Shown: positions 29,201 to 37,589, numbered from the stretch's first letter. The stretch: DNA of 64,000 nt from Onchidella celtica (GCA_963931925.1 OZ007570.1:52920467-52984466), one strand, 5' to 3'. Made by a program: numbers and translations. The notes: a model not told the origin generated them from the sequence alone.

Positions 29201-32200
29201 CAATGACTTTGAAAGGTGGTCCAAACTGTACATTTAAGCATATCATTTTCAGTTCATCAACAGACTGTAATTAACCACACAAAAAAAAAAAAAATCATTT
29301 TCAGTTCTTACAACATATGAGAATTATTTATCTATACTTTCTTCCCCCCAATGCTTCTCCATGATGTAAAATCTGTGCAGGCCTACACTTTTCAATGATC
29401 ATTTGTCCCAAACATCAACCAGTACCGAAAAGCATTTATTTTCAACTAACTGTTCTTCAAGTCTATGATTCTTTCCTTCTTGAAATATAAGCTTCAGCTG
29501 ACTCACCTTTCCCAACATAGATGTTGGCTGCATTTGTGTTTACTTTGAGCTGTGACCTCTGTGCACGTAACACACTTCTTTGAGGTTTGACAGGTGTGGC
29601 AAAGCATGGTATATCAGGTTGCTGGTACTCCCACATAGGCTGCCATAACCGTAATCCATTTTCTAGCTTTAGAGAAGTGAAGTCAGAGTCCTATACAATG
29701 AGACAAATATGAAATTATATATTAAATCATGAAAAACAGGTCATCCACAATGCACGAATCTCTCAAGTTCTTAATTTTTTTTCCTCAACAATTTTCTTTC
29801 TGCACCTTCCACCACTTTACTGCCAGATCTCTGTATGCTGATATTATCAATGGACAAAATATTCATAGTTACCAAAACCCTGCACATAAAAAGCTAAATC
29901 ACTCACTTTTCTCACTCAATTCTGGAAAAACTATTCACTCAGATCTTCAAGTGCAATTTCTCTAATCACCCCTGAGACTTCCTCTTCACACTAAATCAGA
30001 GTGACATCAAATTCCTTTGATATCGATCAGTTTTTTACAACTAGGAAATAAAAAATAAAATAAACCAGTAGAGTCAAAAAAGCATGAAACAAAATAACTT
30101 ACCCTCAGTAAATGAACCAGTGGTGCAAACAAGTAAACAAACAGCTGTATTGTGCTCAGGGAGTGCTTATGTGGATAACTTCCTTTTATATCTCGCAGGG
30201 CCATAAATTCTGCATCCGCATCCTCACATTCTGATGCTGCATCAAGGATAATCCAGTGCAGAGTGTACAATAATTTAGTTTCACTGGCACCAAATTTGTT
30301 GTCTGGTTTTCCCTGGAACATTGAAAATATAAATGAAATATTAACATTTGTTCCTTATACTATATGCAACAGACAAAGAAATTTTCATATCCCAAAATGT
30401 TTAAATGTACCTCAAAAGAAATAGTCATGTCAATGTAATCTTCTTTACTTTTTTTTAAATCAAATTTTGCACTGCTTTCCTGTGGGAATGGCCAAAACAT
30501 TTATCATTTCTGTTTCCAAATAGTCGTACTACACATCAGACTAACTATCCAGCAATAAGAAAAGTAAGACAGTCAACAGTGCCTGATAATCTTATTTCCT
30601 GAATATTTCATGCCTATCCATCATTCTTCTCTTCCTAGAAATCCTGCAAGAACGACAATCTTTGCATCTGGTAAAGTGTTTGTCAAATGCTGATCGAAAA
30701 AAGTGTGTAGCTGATAAAACTCTGCTGCAGTGTGCTGATTTCATGTGTCCGCCGAACATATGGTGATTCTACCTGTGCTATGATAACTTTGTTCCTGATC
30801 TTGTTAAGGAATAATGTGATTCTATATCTGGAAATTTGTGCCACCTCGCCTTTCTTCCCTAATTCATGATTTTCTTGCCCTTCCCGCCAAGTATTTACTA
30901 TCTCACACATACTTTTTTGCATGCTGCAATGAGAGAAGAACATGCGTGCATCAGATGGGGAAAAGCTGCCTGTACCACCTTCCATCTTGAAACACTCTGC
31001 ACGGCTTCACATAGGCTAGGTGATAAGCCATGCAGAATGTTCTGAACAACAACTCTTTCAAAAGACTGAAATATGAAATATCAAAACAAAATATAATTTT
31101 GGATGTTCATAAGCAAGTCATTCATCTCTTTCTAAACTTGCACAAACTGATGCTTGCATCCTATACTCTTCAGCGTTCATTATCAAATGATAAACAAGAA
31201 GGAAAAACTTTCCCTCTTTACAACATCAATAGTGTCCATAATAATAATAATAATAATGGATGGCATTGATATGCATATTATTATAATCAGTACTATATGG
31301 AGTTCCTGAATCAATTTTTTCCATGTACAGGCTGCCAATCTGATATAAAAAGTAGAATATTCCTAAAGAAAATAAATAACTTTTTTCTCAGGTAAATTTT
31401 TCCAATTTCAGATTAGTTACCCTTCTCAAACATCTTCAATATTTCTAGTTTTGCTCGGAAACCAGAGACAACAAACTTGAACAAACAGATGGAAAATACT
31501 CAAATCACCACAAATTAAAGCACTTACCACACAGGAAGCCTCACATAGTTTACCCTGTTTGGGCCTTATGAAAGGGCTAGGGAAAGAAGTAATGAACAAA
31601 AAACAGTTTACTCATCTGTACTAGAGTGAATTAATTAAAGGAGCAAAAAACTGACATAAATCTGATCCACTTCCTTCTTATTTTAATTGAGCTTCCTTGC
31701 ATTTAGTAATCTAAAATTATTGACCTTCATTTCAGACACAAGTAAGCGCATTTAACATGCTTTAACTAAAAGACTTTTTGTTGGCCATCATACTACAGCA
31801 GTTCTTCCACTGTCAACTGATCCATGAAGAAAATGTTCCCAATATTAGAAATGTGCAAAAGTGTTGCTATCACTTCACATTCAAATATTGCTGACAATTA
31901 AAACTAACAACAACAAAACAGTACAACAGTTTGATATGGAAAATATTTCCCTAGAATCAGATTTCCTCCAATTTTTACAGCGGTCATCATTTCTTGTCCA
32001 GGTAACTGTGACACTGACATTAATGCTCTTATAAAAACATGTTTAAAAGTTGGGTAATAACAGACAGTGTGTATTTATAGAAAGATCTAACATCCACCAA
32101 GCTGTGAAACTAGGTCGCTGCGGTAAACAAGAATTGAAAGAGACCGCCTTCACCAAAGATGTGCATATATATCTGTTTACTGTGGTTTGTTCGTATTTTG

Positions 32201-33102
32201 GGGCTGATTGAAACTATTTAGAGCCGTTTGTAAGCTTTTAGGCCCCATGATAATGCACAATTGCAGCAACCTACTTTCCGCTCCATGTTAACAATGGGTT
32301 CACGGCGCCTTCAGTGTCTCGCAAAGCAAACTGGCCAATAGTGAAACCTCTTTACGGTATACATACTCTCTAGTAACAATAAGAGTTAGGATCTGGTCTA
32401 TGGAACATGGTGTTGGAAACTTATCATCCTGTTTAAAATTAAAATAAAATCAACTGTCAAATCTCCAATTCAAGCACTCCATCATAATGAGGACACTTAT
32501 AAAGTATGCACACTGGATCATGGCAATTTTTAACTCCCCTCCTCCCACATATAATATGCTTTTCATATTCTTGGCTTCAATCCCTTTCCTCTGTATGTGC
32601 TTATGGCCATTAGAATGGTGTATGTCTCTGATAAGGCCTTGGTGTTTTACAACTTTATGTGGCATTTCAGATTGACAATGTAACTGTTTCAGAAGGTAAA
32701 TAGCCTTTATTTGGTTTTCACAACTACAACTTGTTATGCTGAAATGAAATTAATAATAAAATCAAAATTTCTAATTCATTACCCTAACAGACCCCAGCCT
32801 ATGTACTTTATGGACAGCCCCAATGACCTTTTGAGATTAGACTAGCCATAGCCATATGGCCAAAATATCCAGTTTTTTAATAACCGTTCTTTGGAAACCA
32901 AATCAACTGAAAATGATATGGACCTGGTGTAAGTATTATGGTCTGCCACTTCTTAATTCTTATTCAATAACTAAAAATTAGCATTTACTGCAACTATTAT
33001 CTCCCCTGACCTTGTCTGCCTCCAAAAAAATGTCTGGATTGGGAGTGGCACTGACTGGTCTCCATCCAGATCATCTCCACTTTGGCTCTTTCTTTTCACC
33101 AT
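2163..33102 (-). CDS. UNC80: UNC80 homologue, 5' part of the gene (17 coding exons placed)
   Basis: UNC80 is a very large scaffold protein that links NALCN, the sodium leak channel, to UNC79 and sets neuronal resting excitability at the plasma membrane. The start codon is at 33102. CDS pieces on the minus strand, in order: 33102-33011, 31576-31528, 31065-30913, 30312-30103, 29690-29507, 29014-28827, 27690-27476, 27140-27090, 26696-26323, 24881-24767, 23319-23042, 19384-19302, 18542-18269, 5295-5052, 3955-3774, 3139-2970, 2298-2163. Blocks diagnostic of the family as I know it include PLPIQTFFWRQT, ETKLLYTLHW, LFAPLVHLL, LRLWQPMWEYQQP, YLDVAVLR, VDFLHAFLGFC and FRRVALSGLLDS. About 1000 codons are covered, roughly the first third of a protein of more than 3000 residues. 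All junction phases agree except exon 13 to 14. The 3' two thirds lie left of the window. Confidence 0.95.
2970..3139 (-). CDS. UNC80: UNC80 coding exon 16
   Basis: It encodes SLFCDVRQMMAYVKEIHGGT and FRRVALSGLLDSLQKVRRES, then a Lys-rich tail. It matches LYCDIRQLVQFIKEAHG and FRRVALSALLDS. The acceptor is catgccaacag and the donor gtaagtctg; phase 2 out. Confidence 0.95.
3774..3955 (-). CDS. UNC80: UNC80 coding exon 15
   Basis: It encodes QKKSVSQENIPRTGYANNFG, a Gly-rich turn, and VEGVLIANLVKPLVTRCVEC, matching VEGIIVSAMFKSLITRC of the family. The acceptor is gttttccag and the donor gtaagtat; phase 1 in, phase 0 out. Confidence 0.93.
4033..4088. repeat. 28-bp tandem duplication in UNC80 intron 14
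   Basis: Two identical 28-bp copies beginning aactgatactaatactc stand head to tail. Confidence 0.9.
5052..5295 (-). CDS. UNC80: UNC80 coding exon 14
   Basis: It encodes SLGCPHGCGDGVMGSQGDHL, QNCLQRLHKINPMLFHKFVR and ETVDFLHAFLGFCFDPTT, one of the best conserved blocks of UNC80. The strong acceptor (caatctttcag) gives phase 0 at 5295. A weaker AG would start it at 5285 in phase 1 and join exon 13 directly. With the strong acceptor, one small exon is missing between 18268 and 5296. Confidence 0.93.
6058..6062. repeat. Target site duplication CTTTG, left copy
   Basis: The five bases before the 5' LTR equal those after the 3' LTR at 15218-15222. This marks the insertion site and shows that the two LTRs belong to one event. 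Confidence 0.9.
6063..7332 (+). repeat. 5' LTR of the Gmr1-like element
   Basis: It starts TGTCAGGG and ends CGTAACA. It is identical to the 3' LTR apart from three transitions (6475 G/A, 6560 G/A, 6635 T/C). A TATA-like TATAAG lies at 6901 and AATAAA at 7152, plausible promoter and polyadenylation signals of U3 and R. A 9-bp-stem hairpin lies at 6626-6650. A TGG-starting stretch after the LTR (7334 on) is the likely primer binding site, but I could not name the tRNA. Confidence 0.97.
7333..8733 (+). other. Retrotransposon leader with repeated GAGAGA blocks and hairpins
   Basis: This 1.4 kb untranslated leader lies between the 5' LTR and gag. From about 8160 it is built of degenerate repeats: runs of GAGAGAGA alternate with a CAGTG...CACTG inverted pair. 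Four such pairs occur at 8245-8265, 8366-8386, 8477-8504 and 8611-8631. Three of them enclose an 11-nt loop of near-constant sequence (nTAACAnAnGA). The role is unknown; RNA packaging or translation control are guesses. Confidence 0.7.
8734..10068 (+). CDS. gag: Gag of the Gmr1-like element
   Basis: This 444-residue structural protein would form the cytoplasmic particle. The N-terminus (MAEFLKYFESAKVLG) is followed by a highly charged Arg/Glu segment at about residues 28-95, written in DNA as GAGAAA/GAGAGA repeats and probably a long helix. A capsid-like region begins at LPTFNEKLDRIDAYLHRFEL. The C-terminal third is Arg/Pro/Tyr-rich and ends with one CCHC zinc knuckle, CFRCNRVGHIQKFC, at residues 405-418, which should bind RNA. 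The frame closes with TGA at 10066, followed by CAA TCA, and stays open afterwards into protease, so a Gag-Pol fusion by stop readthrough is likely. Confidence 0.93.
   Translation: MAEFLKYFESAKVLGIPEEERASWCERQVQQDRDREDRVAAREREKEEREREREKEVEREKEREREREKEVEREKEREREREKEREREKERQHELAMKKLEQQSLVTPTTATNTYATKPKLPTFNEKLDRIDAYLHRFELHAKCVGWQQAMYSSCLSNLLTGKALEVFHSLKVEDANDYDKLKTALLKRFQHTEDGFHQRFRSCKPEPSENFSTYVNRLKHYLDRWIELANVTTGNYLQLYDLVLKDQIYTACHSDLVAHLKERAPTSSEEITSCAERYASAHPNRPLAKPSTIAPCYANVGKGAPTIHDRSRPTRRQAPNPRSQSEPPFIRQRDFPNRGNVSPRRGYQSYSFYKPRPYYRGNYPGQQYNRPQGPPRRVHFDDNHNYNRPQSLPYRGNDLNRTMCFRCNRVGHIQKFCNVKMESANACSVKSTPYETDGHSESS
10066..10074 (+). promoter_or_regulatory. Candidate stop-codon readthrough site (TGA CAA TCA)
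   Basis: The gag stop TGA is followed by CAA TCA. This fits the stop-CAR-YYA consensus that drives readthrough in tobamoviruses. Downstream sequence remains in the same frame without another stop as far as 11920, and protease-integrase begins at once. The match is seen in the sequence; activity is inferred. Confidence 0.65.
10090..11922 (+). CDS. pol: Protease-integrase block of pol (Gmr1-like element)
   Basis: This 610-codon block lies in the same frame as gag; the first ATG after the gag stop is at 10090. The aspartic protease has its active site DSG at residues 27-29 and IIGN near 91-94. The integrase follows: the HHCC zinc site is H209, H216, C246, C249, and the catalytic triad is D279, D338, E374, with exactly 35 residues between the last two. 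A GPY/F-type module (WKGPFKV, about residue 515) closes it. There is no RT between protease and integrase, which is the unusual order. The block ends with TAA at 11920, after which the same frame continues into RT. All catalytic residues are intact. Confidence 0.95.
   Translation: MSALHELGELTFYQGRVNAIRASVLRDSGCTTIGVRQSLVRPTQFLDKDVTCITFGGSVERFRLAEVYIDTPFLTGIVTACVLPNPVADIIIGNVPQVNKFPIGNLEIWTEEESVACATTRLQSSRRADSPLSNPTIEVNITSSAFHDEQHSDTTLKHLFAKVDPTAPDTSKFLIKDDLLYRNFRNKREAIMQLVVPRSFRRDIIRLAHDTSLAGHQGKARTKSRILSQFFWPSIYADVNRFVSTCDVCQRRTPKGRASRAPLQEMPMVSRQFERVAVDIVGPLHKSDRGHRFILSVIDYATRWPEAIPLKDISADHVAEALITVFSRLGFPVEILSDRGPQFTSELFKKVLELVGIKQRLTSPYHPQSNGCCERWNATMKSMLARVSADKPSDWDRQLPAILFAYRELPNASTGFSPFELLYGRKPRGPMAILHDLFAGSDTDDNDTRSAYQYVVDLRHRILNACQLAQKSSAAHASLYKLYRDQGSRLRTLAAGDQTLVLLPETKNKLLLTWKGPFKVLKRLSRVNYLIKIRGQDKVFHINMLKQYLSDDDNRQNNRRNVVAQANAALVSVDDDDPIKIEKSIPALRSSENTSDVNINPDLSESQTQD
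11923..13269 (+). CDS. pol: Reverse transcriptase-RNase H block of pol (Gmr1-like element)
   Basis: This block directly follows the TAA at 11920-11922 in the same frame and has no ATG until 12085, so it probably cannot start on its own. Numbering from the TTG at 11929, RT carries FCIDYRKLN, FSKIDLSKGYWQIPL with D120, and the polymerase motif YFDD at 180-183 (a Y-x-DD variant). RNase H follows with TDAS (D331), the conserved Glu near 370, TDHRP (D397) and ADILSR (D440). It ends in TAA at 13267. RT is Ty3/gypsy-like. Expression needs either a second readthrough or that the TAA is a fresh mutation in this copy. Confidence 0.94.
   Translation, partial: RDLLNEFTTVFTDLPGNTSLVQHVIRLKTDIPVFVKPYPRPLHAQETIITEVRNMFHLGVIERSTSPYNSPIVLVKKKDDTVRFCIDYRKLNEVTIYDAEPIPNQENLFAQLARATIFSKIDLSKGYWQIPLDENSKQYTAFQTPLGLMQWRYMPFGLVTAPATFARMMTILLQGMNSVVSYFDDICIYETNWSGHLAALRQVFIALRRAGLTAKPSKVFLGYNEINFLGHTIAHGVQTPDDKKITTILKLQPPRTKKEVRSLLGFLNYYRKFIPNFSSLTAPLSDLTRKNFPNKVKWTTECADTLRTVQQLFSTSPILILPDINQIFIVRTDASDKGLGAVLLQERDDTLRPCLYASRKLLDRECRYAVIERECLAIIFAVNAFSRYLLMSEFIIETDHRPLLFLKTNRAKNARLTRWSLALQEYRFVIRAIPGGDNSQADILSRLI
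13270..13947 (+). other. Retrotransposon 3' untranslated region
   Basis: This non-coding stretch lies between the RNase H stop and the 3' LTR. I see no env-like frame here; only the polypurine tract at its end is recognisable. Confidence 0.7.
13933..13946 (+). other. Polypurine tract
   Basis: The run ctggggtgggggat lies directly before the 3' LTR. It is G-rich, as expected for the plus-strand primer of reverse transcription. Confidence 0.75.
13948..15217 (+). repeat. 3' LTR of the Gmr1-like element
   Basis: It has the same 1270-bp length and ends as the 5' LTR, and it is followed directly by the CTTTG duplication. Short minus-strand open frames inside both LTRs are the same non-coding sequence read twice. 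Confidence 0.97.
15218..15222. repeat. Target site duplication CTTTG, right copy
   Basis: It matches 6058-6062 exactly. Confidence 0.9.
15223..18268. other. UNC80 intron 13, part right of the retrotransposon
   Basis: I searched the minus strand for a family block resembling LTMLIKIVK that should precede exon 14 and found no spliceable copy. The stretch 16560-17080 has a different, less AT-rich texture and may be an old repeat, but nothing in it is recognisable. Confidence 0.5.
18269..18542 (-). CDS. UNC80: UNC80 coding exon 13
   Basis: It encodes VSGSKYYIQDNGHINYKVVL, RALHFVAMNEHTPRICEVLL and NLLNCLLDLEII, matching VVLKAVYLVLN...RICDVALNIVECLL of the family. A Ser/Ala/Pro-rich tail follows. 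The acceptor is ccttctcag and the donor G/gttagt (phase 1). The following intron carries the LTR retrotransposon. Confidence 0.93.
19302..19384 (-). CDS. UNC80: UNC80 coding exon 12 (83 bp)
   Basis: It encodes ELQSSPQLPRSFTDSNIAYK and then QDGEITE, matching the family segment LPRSLTDSCINY. The acceptor is atccaaacag and the donor gtgagaat. Phase 1 in and phase 0 out agree with exons 11 and 13. Confidence 0.88.
19385..23041. other. UNC80 intron 11
   Basis: This is AT-rich intron sequence. Vertebrate UNC80 has a conserved ATFNTTLASFN...YADFFNEHM segment between the parts encoded by exons 11 and 12. I looked for it on the minus strand here without success, although phases 11 to 12 join directly. 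Confidence 0.5.
23042..23319 (-). CDS. UNC80: UNC80 coding exon 11, Ser/Gln-rich linker
   Basis: It encodes GSCRKSLPTLSQHDKDSMGS followed by a Ser/Gln-rich tract and AVRRPIIRITEHSPEAKG. The acceptor is gtatcatcccag and the donor G/gtaggc. It fits by frame and phase but has low sequence complexity, so its family match is weak. Confidence 0.75.
23320..24766. other. UNC80 intron 10
   Basis: This is AT-rich. The part from about 23640 to 24250, with phrases such as aagatggccacc, looks like old dispersed repeat sequence. No coding content was seen. Confidence 0.4.
24767..24881 (-). CDS. UNC80: UNC80 coding exon 10
   Basis: It encodes KDDGGHDSEGDFHRPTSAMG and then AFKEIKEQDEKFGSLTS, a polar linker. 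The acceptor is tcttttgccag and the donor gtgagtac. I assign it from reading frame and phase (1 in, 2 out) rather than from strong family similarity. Confidence 0.75.
26323..26696 (-). CDS. UNC80: UNC80 coding exon 9
   Basis: It opens YMHQRMLEVCHEIENMDSK, continues with a Pro/Ser-rich linker (PSKPCTPADSLSGPPTPTG) and ends VVELKQFFDSGKSFLRKRDA. The acceptor is cttttcatcag. The donor G/gtattc is weak, but it is the only site giving the phase 1 that exon 10 needs. Confidence 0.85.
26748..26873. repeat. 63-bp tandem duplication in UNC80 intron 8
   Basis: Two essentially identical 63-bp copies stand head to tail (26748-26810 and 26811-26873). They create a short plus-strand open frame with a repeated 21-residue peptide, which is a by-product. 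Confidence 0.9.
27090..27140 (-). CDS. UNC80: UNC80 coding exon 8 (51 bp)
   Basis: This micro-exon encodes CLFCLSWSEDGIYWALR, matching CLLQPHWSEEGTQWSLMY of vertebrate UNC80. The acceptor is cactctttcag and the donor gtaagcaga. Confidence 0.9.
27476..27690 (-). CDS. UNC80: UNC80 coding exon 7
   Basis: It encodes NNEGGLTCRCGRKDTLVAFL, a hydrophilic stretch, and then ASYLDVAVLR, the YFDVAVLR anchor of the family. The acceptor is aactttcag and the donor gttagaaac; phase 2 out. Confidence 0.92.
28827..29014 (-). CDS. UNC80: UNC80 coding exon 6, low complexity then a Cys pair
   Basis: It reads GTSRENLAFLFDDSTSRHS, an acidic/polar linker, and then ATMEVICENCNTVIPVK. The Cys-x2-Cys pair here combines with Cys-x-Cys in the next exon. 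The acceptor is tttcattcag and the donor gtaggtt. Phases agree with exons 5 and 7. Confidence 0.85.
29507..29690 (-). CDS. UNC80: UNC80 coding exon 5
   Basis: It encodes DSDFTSLKLENGLRLWQPMW and then EYQQPDIPCFATPVKPQRS, the conserved GL-WQPMWE-QP block of UNC80. The acceptor is cattgtatag. The donor is G/gtgagtc, leaving one base (phase 1). Confidence 0.95.
30103..30312 (-). CDS. UNC80: UNC80 coding exon 4 (70 codons)
   Basis: It encodes GKPDNKFGASETKLLYTLHW, then an acidic stretch (ASECEDADAEF), then IQLFVYLFAPLVHLLR. The ETKLL-TLHW and VYLFAPLVH blocks are hallmarks of UNC80. The acceptor is atgttccag and the donor gtaagtt; phase 0 on both sides. Confidence 0.95.
30913..31065 (-). CDS. 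UNC80: UNC80 coding exon 3 (51 codons)
   Basis: It encodes SFERVVVQNILHGLSPSL, CEAVQSVSRWKVVQAAFPHL and then a helical stretch ending ACKK. The acceptor is atatttcag and the donor is gtatgtgtg. It is exactly 153 bp, phase 0 on both sides. Confidence 0.92.
31528..31576 (-). CDS. UNC80: UNC80 coding exon 2 (49 bp)
   Basis: This micro-exon encodes SPFIRPKQGKLCEASCV, matching the family block SAFLRPKLGK...EASCV. It starts after cttctttccctag and ends before gtaagtg. Phase 2 in and phase 0 out agree with both neighbours. Confidence 0.9.
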
Positions 33103-33117
33103 TCTTGTTTATGGTAC
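33011..33117 (-). CDS. UNC80: UNC80 exon 1 of the coding region, with start codon
   Basis: The ATG at 33102 opens MVKRKSQSGDDLDGDQSVPL followed by PIQTFFWRQT, the conserved N-terminus of UNC80. Fifteen bases upstream lies a good 3' splice acceptor (ttttatcttgcag, ending at 33118), so 33117-33103 is 5' UTR and at least one non-coding leader exon lies to the right. The donor follows CAGACAAG (GT at 33010-33009), leaving phase 2. Confidence 0.9.
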
Positions 33118-36100
33118 CTGCAAGATAAAATATGAAAATGATTTACGTTAGCAACTTATCTCCATCAAAATCAAATAACAAACACTACAATAACCTACTC
33201 TTATAAATATCATATGGGAACAATAGCTACTTCATAAGTTCCTTGTGGTAATTCCACTGTGACAGATTATTCTTAGATCTATTTTTAAATCAAACAACTG
33301 TATGCATTCAGGCTTATTAAGTCCATTCACCTCCCTTGCCCCAAATTATTGAATTTTCTTGAATGCCATTTGTGAACTGAACAATTCAGTACCCTACCTC
33401 AGAGGAGTGGTGTGTGTAATGTCTTAGCATTTTAAATACTAATCTATGATATTGACAATTTCAGTTACTCTTCCACACAAAATAGTGAAACTGAAATCGC
33501 CATTGCTCAGAAATAATTATAGTTGGTAGTTTATATGAAAAATGCCATATTTGTCCTTTAAATTGCTTAGCTGGAACATATTTTTTAATCCATCTATCAT
33601 GTGATTAAGTGATTTTAAAGTGATTTTTAATGGAAAAAATATTAAAGGTTACCCTGCTTTGCAATGAAGGCTAACATGAATTCTATCCAATGTCTGTGGA
33701 GATTAATTCTCATTTTCACTGGTGAAATTGAAAACAAATTTAATTTCCACCATAATAACTAAATAGAAAAAAAAATCTCATTCTAGCTTTCATTACTTTC
33801 AGGTTACATCCTTAGACACTCGGGAATTAAAGTGAACATTCTGCATTCTTCTCTCAAATTAGGCTTTAGCATCAAAATGGTCACCACAACTAGATACTGC
33901 AGTTAACACTGACTCAAATGTGACAAATCTTTATCTCTAAATCAGGGCTTTAACATAACCAGCAGGCAGGTACACCTATTTATAACGTCAACGAGCAATT
34001 CATCTCTATATTCTTCAACCTGCTCACCATTCACACAAGAAATTAAGCTGCTTCCAACACAACTGGAACTTAGAGGTCTGTGTCCCACGCAATGCCTATA
34101 GGTAGAATGCGCAAATCTGCCATCTTTAGTGTAAGGACCTACGCATCACCATGTCAATTGTGGCATTGATTTTGATTCGTTAGCTGATTTGCACCGCCAG
34201 CACGGAAGGCGTCACAAACCAACCAGCGACGAGCTAAAAGTAGTTCACTACAGTAAACAATGGCATGTGTGTACATGTTCAATGGGAGACATTCGGTCAA
34301 TTCTTTCACTTCTTTTCCCTTGTTTACACGGATGGTAGGGAACCAGCTTGGATCCATTCTTTCCACCATTGTCATAAAAATCAATTACAATGCAACCGGC
34401 AGGCATTTTAAGCACTTAGACATATTCTCAAAGTTACACTAATCAGCTGATCCACCGGCCATCTTTAGTGTAGGAAGACCAAAACAAAAACACTCTGTGA
34501 CGTCATGAGCATTCTACCTATTGAGTTGGGCACAGAAATTATGGGATAATATAAGTCTTAATTCTCAGCATATTATTATCATTTAAATGAATCAACTGCA
34601 GCTCTGAAGGTAGACTTACATCTGCATGCTTTTCATCATACTCAGCTCAACACACTCATCACACTTAGCATATGGAGAAAAGTTGAAAAAACTCCAAAGG
34701 CAGAAAGGAGAAAGAGTATTTTTTTGCCTGAGCAATATTTTCAATAAAATGTGTGCCTGTGGTTTATTTACTATTCCTCTGGCTGATAAGGCAGTAAGTT
34801 TTGCATCACGTCAAACTGTGTCAACCCCCTGAAAAACGACACCTTTTCCTTATCATGAGGGGGCTCCAAAACAAAAAGGTGGAGATAAAAATACATACTT
34901 GGGCTATTTTCACCCCAAAATACTTTATTTTGTAAGATAAGACATCAAAAATCACGAAAACACTTGAGTGAAATAAATTTCATCAGTTTTTTTTTTTTTT
35001 TGAGGGGGGCTCCTAACAACAACTTCATCATTATTTTCTTGTGTTGTGGTTTCACCAAGCCCCCAAGCCTCTTTATTTTAATCAACAAATAATCCAGTTC
35101 TGGTTATGGTGTCCCTTGACTTCTGCGGGGGCCAGGCACTTCCTTGATTGAAAACATGAATTAAAATCATAACCCAACGACCGTCAAAAGACCAAACTCA
35201 AGTAAAATAAAGTTTTTATGCTTTTATTTATTCTGTTGTGTGGGTTTTTGGATTATTTTCATTCAAAAAGTGAGTTGGTGTGACTAAAACTTGTGTTGTT
35301 GCTTTGCAGGGTCACGTTAAACCAGATCTAGGATCAAAATCCAAATTCGAAGCTACTGAGTAAATAGTGAAATACTCTGGCATTTCATCTCCACCAAATG
35401 ACAAAGCTGTGTGCTCTGAATAAGTCCTAATGTTATTTAAGTGTAAATTAGACGTGATAATCATCCTAAACAGTAATCGTCCTGACTTGGTGGAAAAAGG
35501 TAATATGAAACGACACATGATAATTGGGCGCTTTTACTAGGCTACTAAAGAAAACAGAAGAAAACCAGGCACAGTTAAATAATCACCAGAAATTCCATAA
35601 ATCAGCAAACTTTCCAGTCTCTGAAACTTGATGCAAATATGAAATGAGCATTCTAAATTTTGGACTAGCTTGTTTTCAATTCAACATTGGAAAAGGGAAG
35701 TCAATATCGTCACGGTCATTTCACAATTGCCTACGTCATTATTTTGGCGTCTTCAGATGAAATGCTGCCCTTAATCAGACAATATAAATGTTGCACTGTT
35801 CCGCAGTTATATTGTTTTGTTTCGAACATGTTGATTTCTTTTTAAACGAAACCCAAATCCACCCAAATCCCCATTTCGGACCGTTGTTTGGGGAGCGTAG
35901 TCTAACAACAAAGCCAAATTGAGAAAATACAGAGTTCTGTCCATTGTTCAGCTATAGCTTTCTAAGTAAAATACTACGATCCCCTAACAACAGCTATCAG
36001 TAGACTTAGTATAAAAGTAAACAGTTTTCTTTGAAAAAAAAACAACATCAAAACATGACCTTTGCAATTTTGAAATCACCTTGATGATATGAAATCTAGA

Positions 36101-36207
36101 CTAGATCTGGAATCACGATACATTGTGCATGAAAATCAACATTAACAAATTGTCTTCAAAAACTGTAGTTAATGTAAAGCTAGGCTACTACTTGAATCAC
36201 AAGCCAA

Positions 36208-36240
36208 GTAGATCTAGATCTAGATCTAGATCTAGAATCT
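36208..36240. repeat. (CTAGAT)n hexamer repeat
   Basis: It consists of consecutive AGATCT/CTAGAT units. A second run occurs at 36626-36660 and a shorter one near 28471-28484. Confidence 0.9.
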
Positions 36241-37583
36241 ATGTGAATGTGATTTTGTATTTTTGTATTTGTATAGGCCTACTACTTTAATCCCATTTGG
36301 GAAATTTGCCTTACAAGTGTCATTCCCAGATTACAACTGGAGGAGGCACGTCGTCACCACAGTGCAGCGCTGGTTGGCGGTTGTTGTTTTCGGATGTTTT
36401 TTTTTGGGGGGGGGGGGAAGGGAGTAGATGAATTTTATTTGATTTTTGCTCGGGCAGCGGCCTTTGTATGCCTGGTTTTACATTGTGCGAAACTTCCAAC
36501 CGTGGGCCCATGGCTATAAAATCATCACTGTGCCTACCTAAGTTCTAGATCTATTTCATGACGTCCATTCCCTTTGAAAATAATTAGGCCTATGATGATA
36601 GCTATGCCTATAGTGCTGTAATTAATCTAGACTAGATCTAGATCTAGATCTAGATCTAATTCAAAAACATTTGAATACGCATTAAATTAAAATTATAAAA
36701 ATTGAGGAAAAACTGGAAAAATGCAAATAACTTTTTTTAGAACTCACTTTAAAAAAGGTCTGAAACTGTTTACAGACAGCACGATAGGCCCACACGGGTC
36801 TCCTTCTCCTGCATTGTTATATAGGCCTAATATTAAATAAGACTTTGATCAATAGGCCTACACCACATATTCAATAGGGCCTAATAACCATTGCTGCTTA
36901 CTGTCTAGATTTGCGAGTTTTAAGCCTAAATTACAACCGAGAAGTTCTCTTCGAGGCGATTGCAATGCCGTCGATTCCAACACGCCAGGCAAAACACACA
37001 GGATGCCAGTTGGTGGTTCCAGACCACTTGTAGGTGAGTACTCGATTTGACTCACACCAAGCAGTTATGACGAGGGTGGGCCATTGGCCTTGCTGTCGAC
37101 CCCCGACAGTTTCCTTTCACGAAAACCATAATACCTAGCTGCTATTTCTGTGAAAAATGAACGTTAAACATTTAGAGTCTATGTCCTTTGGATATTCACA
37201 GTCAAATGCATAAATTTGGTGCTTTGGCTTATCTGCTTATGTTCATTATCAGCCTCTTTTTGTAGCAGATGACCTTTGACTCGGCTGCGCGCATAGCTAA
37301 TTGTACGCAGAATTGTGGTTTGGCGTAGTTGAAGTGTGGACATTGTTATAGATGCGCCAAAAGGTTCAAATTTCAATTGTTTGGATAATTAGTTGCATAT
37401 TCTATTGTATTTTTCATTAGAGTGAATAAAAAGTAGATCCCAGATTTCTTCCAACAAGATAATATATAGATTGTCGATTGCGCGTGCAGCCTTCAAATTA
37501 GCGATTTCGTTGCCTCATCTGTTATTGGGCGCGGAGTCATGAAAGGTTTCTCTAATAATCAAAATTCTTAAAACCGTTTTGTC

Positions 37584-37589
<6 letters not shown>

